From positions 1,550,001-1,614,000 of the forward strand of contig CP021222.1 of NCBI GenBank assembly GCA_003999685.1: a stretch of DNA of 64,000 nt, given 5' to 3'. Source of the stretch: Taiwanofungus camphoratus. Lineage: Eukaryota; Basidiomycota; Agaricomycetes; Polyporales; Taiwanofungaceae. Of this stretch, positions 11,027 through 19,042 are shown piece after piece. The notes below the pieces were generated by a model that saw nothing but the letters and a program-made list of their open reading frames with translations, did no database searches and had not been told where the DNA came from. The position numbers and the translations under genes were made by a program. How positions within the stretch are numbered: the first letter of the stretch is position 1; each line of letters starts with the position of its first letter.

Positions 11027-14000
11027 ATGGAGAAGTTCCTGGCGATAGTCTGGAGAGCTATCACCTGGCGAAGAAAATTGAAGGAAGGAAGGGAGGAAGA
11101 CTACATACCCCGACCGGAAACAACAGAAGAAGCAGCCCTAGGGATCCCCTGGGATGGACCGCTTACCCCAAGCGACAATGACCTCAGACTTTCTCAGCCC
11201 TCCACTGAAGCCCTTGAACAGGGGCAGAGAGGCACAGGCTCCAGGCAAGGACACCGACACAACCACCCCAATACAGCTCTGACACCTCATCACTGGAAGA
11301 AGAGGAGCTGCTACCGATGCAGGAAGCCAGGACACTTGGTCAAGGCATGCCCGGAGCCCAGGAAAATTAGAAAGGAAGGACACAGAGACGTGGCCCTAGG
11401 GGAAGCTGACGATGAACACGATAATCCACACAAAAGCGAACCCAGACTTCCACAACCCTCCAATGATACCGGGAGAGACAGGGAGCTGGAACTGCACCAC
11501 TCGTCAAACTCAGACGACTTCGCCTTGGAGGAAACCCAGCCATATCCGGTCCCACCAGCAGACTACTGGAGCAGTGAAGAAACGGAGGAATCCTTAGGAA
11601 CATCCACCGTAGAATCCATTGAACAGAAACGGTTCCCTCATTTTGAGCACTTCACTGATGCCCCAGGAGGGGAATCATTGGCTGAAGGCACAGGGAAACC
11701 TGCGCAAAGAAACTTGGACAAGCCAAAGACCAGTAAGGACCCGACCATCTCAATGGGGGCCACAATCACAGGATACCGGAAAGGAACCACTCTGTATGTA
11801 GAAGGTTATGTTGTCGCCGGGAAAAGGGCCATCGCTGTGAGACCACTAATCGATAGCGGAGCCGATGCCAACCTCATACACCCTGACCTTGTGGAACGAT
11901 GGGGACTGCCCACACGACCGCTACCTCGGAAGGTACGAAGTACGACCATTGATGGGACCCCCAACAGGGGTGGACCAATTACCCATCGAGTTGAAGGGAG
12001 CATACGGCTTGAAGGGTATGACATACCCACAAACTTCTATGTATCGGACATCGGGGACCTCGAAGTAGTGCTGGGCAACCCTTGGTTGATTCAAGTCAAC
12101 CCGCAGATTGATTGGCCGAAAGGGACCCTCACGGTTGACCCAGACAGGATTAAGGAATGGCAGGGGTACTATGCTTGGATCATGAACCAGCCTACCACGG
12201 ACGGCATCCCATTGTGCCGAGCCTCTGCACACGAGGACGATGATGAGCTAGAAACCATCCTATGTGCTTATACAAGGGGAGAAGGGGTCTTAGGCATGTT
12301 CAACGATCAACCGGAGCCCCTATTCGATGAAACGGGCCTGCTGCAGCCACCCAAGAAGTCTCAACCATCGTTAGATCGGAACAGCCATGTAAGGGGCTCA
12401 AAACGGTTCATAGCCACCGCCAGGCAGACAAGCGCACCACTGACACCCCCTGAGGAGGGGCCACAGATTGAAGACCTGGTGCCTGAGTACTTACTCGACT
12501 ACCGGGACCGCTTTGAAAAGGCGGCCGCTGCTCGATTCCCTGATTCGAGACCATGGGACCACGCTGTGGAGACAAAGCCTAACTTTGTACCTAGGAAGTG
12601 CGGGGTAATTGCATTATCCCTGACCGAACAAGCAGAGATGGACAAGTTCCTTGACGAGAACCTGGCGAAAGGATATCTACGGGACTCAAAGTCACCCATG
12701 GCCTCCCCAGCATTTTTTGTGGCAAAAAAGGATGGTACACTCAGGCCCTGTCAGGATTACCGATACCTCAACAACAGCACGATAAAAGATGCATACCCAC
12801 TCCCACTCATTGGAGAGCTCATCGACAACCTGCAAAAGGCAACTATATTCACGAAGCTGGACCTCCGAAATGGCTACAACAATGTACGCATCAGGGAGGG
12901 CGACCAGTGGAAGGGAGCGTTCATGGTGAATCACCACGGAACCAAGAAGCTAGTTGAACCAACGGTAATGTTCTACGGCATGTGCAATGCCCCGGCCACC
13001 TTTCAGCGGCTTATGAATGATGGGTTTCAAGACATGCTTGCGGAAGGATGGTTAGCCATTTATATGGACGACATCCTGATCTACTCCGATGATGCTACCA
13101 TCCACCGAGAACGGACACGCCGGGTACTGCAACGCTTGCAGGAGATGGACCTCTTTGTGAAACCGGAAAAGTGTGCCTTTGATGTACAAGAAGTTGAGTT
13201 TCTGGGAATGACCATCACACCAGGCCACATCCATATGGACACTGGCAAGCTGCGGGGCATCGATGAATGGCCCATACCGACCAAAGTCAAAGATGTGGAA
13301 CGATTCCTGGGCCTTGCCAATTACTATCGACGGTTTATACGCGGATTCTCAGACATCGCCCACCCCCTGAATGCACTTAAGAAAAAGGGGGTAGCTTGGA
13401 ACTGGTCGAACAAGTGCCAGGCAGCCTTCGAGGCACTTAAACGCCGTTTTTGTGAGGCCCCAGTACTCACCATGCCCGACCCTGAGAAACCGTTTGTAAT
13501 CGAGGCCGATGCCTCACTGGTTGCGACAGGTGCAGTACTGCAACAGGAGGGCCCTGATGGGAAACTTCACCCGGTGGCATTCCTTTCAAAATCGCTGAAG
13601 GAAGCAGAACGGAACTATCAGATCTATGATAGAGAACTACTGGCAATCGTACGAGCACTTGAGGAATGGCGTCACCACCTGGAGGGCGCAAAGCACCCGG
13701 TCACGGTTATAACGGACCACAAGAATCTGACATACTTCAGAGAAGCCCAACGGCTAACACGACGCCAGGCACGATGGCAACTACTGCTTTCACAGTTCGA
13801 ATTACGACTGGAGAATCGAAAGGGTAAACGACTCGTAGTGGCGGACGCCCTATCACGTAGACCAGGACATCCAGGGGGCGAGAGGGACAATGAGGACATT
13901 GTCCTCTTACCAGAAACACTGTTTGCAAAGGCAGTTAATGTTGACCTCATCGAGCGCATCCGGCAACACCGAAGTCGTGACAGCATGGTCATCGAGACGA

Positions 14001-16009
14001 TTGACGCTTTAAAACGGGGGAAAGTACCACCATTCAAGGGCACTGGATTTGCGCACACAACATTGGCCGATTGGGATGTGCAGGATGGATTGATTCTGTA
14101 CAAAAATCGAATCTACGTACCCCCTAGTGATGACTTGCGCAGAGAAGTCATTCGACTTTGCCATGACACCCCAGCTATGGCCCATCCAGGAGCACAGGGA
14201 ACGTTTGCCATTGCTAGAAGGGACTGGTTCTGGGATGGCATGGCCACGTTTATCGAAAAATACGTGAAAGGCTGCGCCAAATGCCAGGAGAATAAGGTCA
14301 ACACGCATCCAACACGACCACCAATGCAACCCATCCCAACGGAACCGAACTCCAGGCCGTTCTCACACATCTCAGTCGACTTCATCACAGACCTGCCAGA
14401 ATCGCGTGGATCTGACGCACTAATGGTAGTGGTGGACCGAGAACTGTCCAAAGGGATAGTCCTGGTTCCTTGCAACAAGACCATCGATGCAGTAGGAACA
14501 GCCGAGGCACTCCATCAGAACGTTTACCGGCGATATGGGCTACCTGACAGAATCATATCGGACCGAGGCCCACAGTTTGCAGCAACGGTGTTCCGGGAGT
14601 GGTGCAAGCTGACAGGTGTCAAAGCGGCCATGAGCACTGCCTACCATCCGCAGTCTGATGGAAGCACTGAGCGTGTCAATCAGGAACTCGAAGCCGCATG
14701 GAGGATCCTGTGTGCCAACAATCCTCATAACTGGGCAAAGTTTATCCCGGAATTTGAATTCGCACACAATCAGGTGCCGCATGCTGGAAGAAGGGAGTCA
14801 CCATTCAAGCTGATTATGGGATATGATCCAAAGGCAATCGGATCACCAAAGGCATCGGAAAGGTACCCATCAATCAAGGACCGACTCTTAGCCATCGGAG
14901 AGTTCAGAAAGGAAGCACTGGCAGCACAGGATCTAGCTGCGCAGTTGATGGCAGAAAGGGCTCGAACCACATGGCAGCCACTTGAGAAGGGGACGCAGGT
15001 TTGGCTAGAAGCAACTAACCTCCGCCTAAAGACCCCGAGGAAGTTTTCCCCAAAGCGAGTGGGACCACTCAAGATAGCCGAAGTCCTAGGACCGCTAACG
15101 TACAAGCTTCAGCTACCAAGGGCATGGAAGATACATCCAGTATTCCATGCATCGCTGTTGACACCATACAGGGAAACCAAGGAACATGGTCCGAACTTCA
15201 CAAGGCCGCCCCCGGAATTAGTCGATGGCGATGAAGAATACGAAGTCGAAGCCATTCACGGGCATCGTGCCCAACGTGGGAAATGGCAGTTCCTAATCAA
15301 ATGGGTTGGATGGCCAAACTCGGCTAATACATGGCAGTCCGAGGCGGACTTAAGGAACTCGCCCGACCTTCTGGAGGAATATAAGAAGGTCAACAGGTTG
15401 CCTGCAAGGCCCCAGGTCAACGCCCGCTACACCCGGATCTGCAGAGCTGCATACAACCGACATTCAGTGGAGGCACGGCACTACGATGTCCACTCATACA
15501 GACCCCCGACAGCTATCCGTCTACTTGAACCACAGCGCAGCAAGGGTACGAGACCTCGCACCCCGAGTACGAGCAAGACACACACGCGCACACCCCTACC
15601 GAAACATTCAAGAGACAGTGCCCCCATTGGCAGCGTCCGACGATCCGTACGATCAGTGGAGACTTGCGCACCGCACGGCCTGGGCCCTGGTGGATGCCGA
15701 CCTACGCCCAGAAATAGACACCCGGCTGTTGGCTTGGCCAGACCTGTGGGAGTTGACGAACATTTACCGGACACTGGTCATTGTCGCGCGAGAGGCTGGC
15801 AGCTTGGCCACACTCGAACGAAGGCAAACAGGCCTTGGGCCAAATGGCAACAACCCGACAACGTGGCAGTTGGCCACTCTCCACATAGATGCAAGCCGAG
15901 CAGCCCGCAACCTGCTCGCCGTCCTCATGCGCTCCCCTCTAATGGGCGTCATCGACAACCTGATACCGCCACGACATCAGGCCAGAACACAGGCCCCTTC
16001 TGTCAGTGA
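11027..16009 (+). CDS. Polyprotein of the gypsy element (zinc knuckle, protease, RT, RNase H, integrase, chromodomain)
   Basis: One long open frame of 1660 codons. Visible landmarks, with rough residue numbers, are a CX2CX4HX4C zinc knuckle at about 95-108, the aspartic protease motif IDSGAD near 275, the reverse transcriptase YMDD box near 680, RNase H from about 820, an integrase HHCC finger near 1050-1090 followed by its catalytic core, and a chromodomain at about 1405-1455. The chromodomain places it among the chromoviruses, which use it to direct integration to marked chromatin. The 3' end overlaps another ORF in a different frame. Confidence 0.9.
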   Translation: MEKFLAIVWRAITWRRKLKEGREEDYIPRPETTEEAALGIPWDGPLTPSDNDLRLSQPSTEALEQGQRGTGSRQGHRHNHPNTALTPHHWKKRSCYRCRKPGHLVKACPEPRKIRKEGHRDVALGEADDEHDNPHKSEPRLPQPSNDTGRDRELELHHSSNSDDFALEETQPYPVPPADYWSSEETEESLGTSTVESIEQKRFPHFEHFTDAPGGESLAEGTGKPAQRNLDKPKTSKDPTISMGATITGYRKGTTLYVEGYVVAGKRAIAVRPLIDSGADANLIHPDLVERWGLPTRPLPRKVRSTTIDGTPNRGGPITHRVEGSIRLEGYDIPTNFYVSDIGDLEVVLGNPWLIQVNPQIDWPKGTLTVDPDRIKEWQGYYAWIMNQPTTDGIPLCRASAHEDDDELETILCAYTRGEGVLGMFNDQPEPLFDETGLLQPPKKSQPSLDRNSHVRGSKRFIATARQTSAPLTPPEEGPQIEDLVPEYLLDYRDRFEKAAAARFPDSRPWDHAVETKPNFVPRKCGVIALSLTEQAEMDKFLDENLAKGYLRDSKSPMASPAFFVAKKDGTLRPCQDYRYLNNSTIKDAYPLPLIGELIDNLQKATIFTKLDLRNGYNNVRIREGDQWKGAFMVNHHGTKKLVEPTVMFYGMCNAPATFQRLMNDGFQDMLAEGWLAIYMDDILIYSDDATIHRERTRRVLQRLQEMDLFVKPEKCAFDVQEVEFLGMTITPGHIHMDTGKLRGIDEWPIPTKVKDVERFLGLANYYRRFIRGFSDIAHPLNALKKKGVAWNWSNKCQAAFEALKRRFCEAPVLTMPDPEKPFVIEADASLVATGAVLQQEGPDGKLHPVAFLSKSLKEAERNYQIYDRELLAIVRALEEWRHHLEGAKHPVTVITDHKNLTYFREAQRLTRRQARWQLLLSQFELRLENRKGKRLVVADALSRRPGHPGGERDNEDIVLLPETLFAKAVNVDLIERIRQHRSRDSMVIETIDALKRGKVPPFKGTGFAHTTLADWDVQDGLILYKNRIYVPPSDDLRREVIRLCHDTPAMAHPGAQGTFAIARRDWFWDGMATFIEKYVKGCAKCQENKVNTHPTRPPMQPIPTEPNSRPFSHISVDFITDLPESRGSDALMVVVDRELSKGIVLVPCNKTIDAVGTAEALHQNVYRRYGLPDRIISDRGPQFAATVFREWCKLTGVKAAMSTAYHPQSDGSTERVNQELEAAWRILCANNPHNWAKFIPEFEFAHNQVPHAGRRESPFKLIMGYDPKAIGSPKASERYPSIKDRLLAIGEFRKEALAAQDLAAQLMAERARTTWQPLEKGTQVWLEATNLRLKTPRKFSPKRVGPLKIAEVLGPLTYKLQLPRAWKIHPVFHASLLTPYRETKEHGPNFTRPPPELVDGDEEYEVEAIHGHRAQRGKWQFLIKWVGWPNSANTWQSEADLRNSPDLLEEYKKVNRLPARPQVNARYTRICRAAYNRHSVEARHYDVHSYRPPTAIRLLEPQRSKGTRPRTPSTSKTHTRTPLPKHSRDSAPIGSVRRSVRSVETCAPHGLGPGGCRPTPRNRHPAVGLARPVGVDEHLPDTGHCRARGWQLGHTRTKANRPWAKWQQPDNVAVGHSPHRCKPSSPQPARRPHALPSNGRHRQPDTATTSGQNTGPFCQ

Positions 16010-16241
16010 TGGTCCGCCCAACTCTATCACTGGTGGTACCCCTAGCTCGACCAGTGGGGGGAACTCCCCCTTCTGCATACGATGCCGACAAATGGGACAT
16101 TGGAGCCATGACTGCATGCATACCAGCGATGACGATATCCCTTCCGACCAGTCTGACACCCTCCGACCACGAGCCAGGGTCAAATCAGAACAAGAGGGGT
16201 CAGACGCTGAGGGTTCGATCGTCGGGGCGACGAGTCCTTGA
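15486..16241 (+). CDS. Extra 3' ORF of the gypsy element with a second zinc knuckle
   Basis: A 251-codon ORF lies in a different frame from the polyprotein and overlaps its last ~520 bp. Near its C-terminus it has CIRCRQMGHWSHDC, a CX2CX4HX4C zinc knuckle of the nucleocapsid type. The N-terminal part is rich in Arg, Thr and Ala and is not recognised. The older copy at the window start shows the same overlapping arrangement. Such a protein might supply nucleic-acid binding, but that is inference. Confidence 0.55.
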   Translation: MSTHTDPRQLSVYLNHSAARVRDLAPRVRARHTRAHPYRNIQETVPPLAASDDPYDQWRLAHRTAWALVDADLRPEIDTRLLAWPDLWELTNIYRTLVIVAREAGSLATLERRQTGLGPNGNNPTTWQLATLHIDASRAARNLLAVLMRSPLMGVIDNLIPPRHQARTQAPSVSDGPPNSITGGTPSSTSGGNSPFCIRCRQMGHWSHDCMHTSDDDIPSDQSDTLRPRARVKSEQEGSDAEGSIVGATSP

Positions 16242-16252
16242 GAGGGGGGTAA

Positions 16253-16823
16253 TGTTACAAGGCGATAATGGTGCGAACATATATTTTCATTTCTCTTTAC
16301 TATACCGGACTAGCGGGTCGTGTACACTTACAATTATCACCATTATTCCTGACGGGCCGACCGTCACCCGCTTAGTTATGGACTGTTCCTCAGAAGGGAC
16401 CACTTGGGCCTCTGACTTATGGACGCTTAGGTGCTGGTACCCGTGGGAGTGAGGGCTGGCTTGCCCTAAACCCACCATAGTACTTAAGGGGTTGGCTCAC
16501 CGCGGAGCACCCCAATCTTGTCCTCTTTAGTTACACTGTGTACTTCGGTGCTGTCGTTACCATTTGTACTTCACGACTGGGCTTAGGCCTCTATACCTTT
16601 GTCTATTCAACGGGTCGCCTTAGACCACCTATATCCTTGTGACTACACTAGGACATAGGCTGTGACTTAGCCCGCAACTCTCTCGAGACCGTTGGGCTAG
16701 CGGTTGAAGACTTAGACGTGTACTCGTCGTCAGCCAGGCTGACTCCTCGTTTACACTTCACGCCTGACTACTCAACGACCCCCCGTCACAGTAGTCACCT
16801 ACGGGCGTAGACCCCCCGTAACA
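16253..16823 (+). repeat. 3' LTR of the complete gypsy element
   Basis: 571 bp, differing by one base from the 5' LTR by eye. It is preceded by the purine tract GAGAGGGGGGTAA and followed by GCATC. Confidence 0.95.
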
Positions 16824-16828
16824 GCATC

Positions 16829-16887
16829 GGACTTACTCCCTAGGTTCATCCCTCCATTCAGGACTCCCTAGGTCATATCAGTGGTCA
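16829..16887. repeat. Inverted copy of the TGATATGACCTAGGG end motif
   Basis: Read on the minus strand, this is CTGATATGACCTAGGGAGTC and onwards, nearly identical to 3561-3620. The gypsy element inserted inside this copy: the few bases to the left of its 5' LTR continue the same motif. Confidence 0.75.
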
Positions 16888-18318
16888 TTGATATCAGCTT
16901 GTATCAGCAGCTAGTACACAAATAAAAGTACTGAAAAAGAATGAGAGGAATCAGTTGAGTGCTATAGAAATACACCTTGTAAAGGGGCCACAGGTGAGTG
17001 GGTACAATATGTAACAAAGACATGACAAAGACAACAGTAACAGCAAGTTACAGTCCCTTTTAATCTTCAACTACTGGCCCTTGGTAGTCTCAAAAGAGTT
17101 ATAGGCTGTTCAATAGGTTGAGATCAAAGTAATAAGTATTCAGATACCAGAGTATAGTACAGGATAGTAAATGAGGAGTATAAAGCTAAGGGCTTTCACA
17201 TTGAGAAGGTGTTCTATATATACTAACTTCCCCTATATTTCTTTTTATCTATCTGATTCACTTCTGTCTTAGTTATATCTTTAGACTCATGTTGCATTGC
17301 TCCTGCATCATCCTATGTATATATTTTTTTTTCATTTTATGCCTTTATATTTATCCCCTATTGTATCTTCTACATCTTCAAATACTTCAAACCATTTTGC
17401 TAATTTCAGCTAACATTTTAATGGTATCTTTGCTTCTTATCATATTGTTGTGTCCTTTTTTTTCCATTCTCCACCCTCATGTTCAGCCATTACCTTCTAC
17501 ATGACTCTCATACTCTCTTCCTTCACACTATCATTCTAAGTCTCTGAACATCCTGAAGCCTCTCACTTATTTTAGCTAACTTCTTCAAAAACATTGTACC
17601 CTTTCAAACACCTTCAGAAGGCTATCATCAGATTAGAAGGTCTTTGCTATACTTTGAGACTGCTTAGCACATTGACACACAATTCTTATAGCTTTATTGA
17701 TCTAGAAGCTTAGAATATAAAACTGACATGCAATTGTAATATTTTTTACCTGAGAAGTCCATTGGTAACATCCTCATATCATAACTCTCAATAATTCTTT
17801 CACAATATGAGAATTTTGTGTATGACTAGTCAGCTTATCAGTCATGACTTGACAATCAGCTAAATTCAGATATCTCAAGAGCTTTTGCAGCTATTAACAT
17901 GATTGCTGGCTCAAAATGAAGCTATAAATAAGGGCTATTAAAACATAGCAACATGTGTTCAGGTATCTCATAAGCTGCACAAGCTAGAGACAACATTCTG
18001 AAATGAGCAGCTAAAGCTGCAGCAACACTAGCTCCATCTTCTTATTATAAGAGACCACTAAATCAGTCCCCTTGCAAACTATGCAATGGTTGTGTCATCT
18101 CATTGAGTAATCAATTTTGCTCTTGCTCTTATTTCTCTAGAAGCTGAAGAAGTTTTAAGTACATCTGTAATATGCAATTTCTGTATCATATGCATAAAAG
18201 GGGTATGTTCATCTATTATTTGTGTAACACCATAAAGATCAAGCTGGGGAATTCCTTATCCTGCTGACAAGTGAAAAAATCAGACCCCAGTGATAATTAG
18301 AAGGAAACTGGACCTCAC
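16888..18318. other. AT-rich graveyard of decayed repeats
   Basis: No gene is recognised. Between about 17220 and 17640 the sequence follows repeats D and E (for example CTTAGTTATATCTTTAGACT against CTTAGTTATACCCTTAGGCT) with pervasive C-to-T and G-to-A changes and few CpG dinucleotides left. The rest (17700-18300) is similarly AT-rich and looks like the same kind of decayed material without an identified parent. It ends about 15 bp from the stop of the RIB2-type gene. Confidence 0.6.
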
Positions 18319-18861
18319 TCATAGAGAGTGGCCCCTCCTGGCCACCTCCAAACACTCATTTGAAAGATAGTCAAGCCAAATCACTTCTACACCTGCATCT
18401 CTCAACTTTTGCGCGCCTTCACACTTTACGAAGTCATCGGGTTCCCTGACACCGATGTAACATCTACGAAGTCCCGCAGCTACGATCGCGTCCGCACAAG
18501 GAGGTAAACCGGATGTCCGAACTGAGCACGGCTCCATGGTAGTATAGATATTGGCACGAGTAAGGATTTCATCGACACTGTAGTCGTTAGACGTTGCGTA
18601 GGGAAAAAGACGACGAAGCTCCTCTCGTGATAGCTGCCGCGCCTTCGTTAGGGCATTGGCTTCTGCGTGGGTGTTTCCTGGGAGCTCTCGCGAATATCCC
18701 CTCGCTACTACGGTGGGCTCAGCGTCTATAGGTACGCAAGAGGTCAATACGCATCCGACGCAGAAGGCGGTGGGAACAGGTTCGCATTTCCTCGCTTCTT
18801 CGAGAGCAAGATGCAGAAAATAGAGGTGGATATCCGACTTGGATCGCGTAGGCGCTGTCAT
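18319..18861 (-). CDS. RIB2: RIB2-type DRAP (pyrimidine) deaminase, riboflavin synthesis
   Basis: An intronless 180-residue protein of the cytidine-deaminase fold. It should remove the amino group from 2,5-diamino-6-ribitylamino-pyrimidinone phosphate in riboflavin synthesis. The zinc site is visible as HAEANAL (about residue 84) and EPCSVRTSGLPPC (about 131-143), giving one His and two Cys ligands plus the catalytic Glu. The flanking motifs GYSRELPGNTHAE and ARRGH at the C-terminus match the deaminase half of yeast Rib2 as I recall it. Yeast Rib2 has an N-terminal pseudouridine-synthase domain; here only the deaminase is present. The start is the first ATG and gives a compact domain. It diverges from SPT6 across 181 bp. 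Another deaminase role is possible but less likely. Confidence 0.85.
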   Translation of the reverse strand: MTAPTRSKSDIHLYFLHLALEEARKCEPVPTAFCVGCVLTSCVPIDAEPTVVARGYSRELPGNTHAEANALTKARQLSREELRRLFPYATSNDYSVDEILTRANIYTTMEPCSVRTSGLPPCADAIVAAGLRRCYIGVREPDDFVKCEGAQKLRDAGVEVIWLDYLSNECLEVARRGHSL

Positions 18862-19042
18862 CGTTCTTGTGTTCGCTATATAAGATGTCTATTTTGATCG
18901 TATTTTTTCAGGCTGATAAGAGTACCAAAAATAAATATGTATCGAATAAATAAATAGTTATATATCTGAAAGTTCTAGATTTCTAAAGTGCGCCTGAACA
19001 AGTCTCAATCTCTTCTCTAAATCATCGACGCTGTTTACTTCC
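18862..19042. promoter_or_regulatory. Divergent intergenic promoter, RIB2-type gene / SPT6
   Basis: 181 bp separate the two start codons. The stretch is AT-rich (18900-18990) with AAATAAATA runs and a TATATATC, and must hold both promoters. No specific factor site is claimed. Confidence 0.5.

Larger units (their letters stand above)
10251..16823 (+). mobile_element. Ty3/gypsy (chromovirus) LTR retrotransposon, 6.57 kb, looks largely whole
   Basis: The element has two 571-bp LTRs (10251-10821 and 16253-16823). They show one difference by eye and are flanked by the 5-bp duplication GCATC (10246-10250 and 16824-16828). Parts in order are 5' LTR, leader, a zinc knuckle, aspartic protease, reverse transcriptase, RNase H, integrase, chromodomain, an extra overlapping ORF, a polypurine tract and the 3' LTR. 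The near-identical LTRs imply a very recent insertion. A typical capsid domain is not recognised by eye. Activity cannot be judged from the sequence alone, and it is treated as a fossil. Confidence 0.95.
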
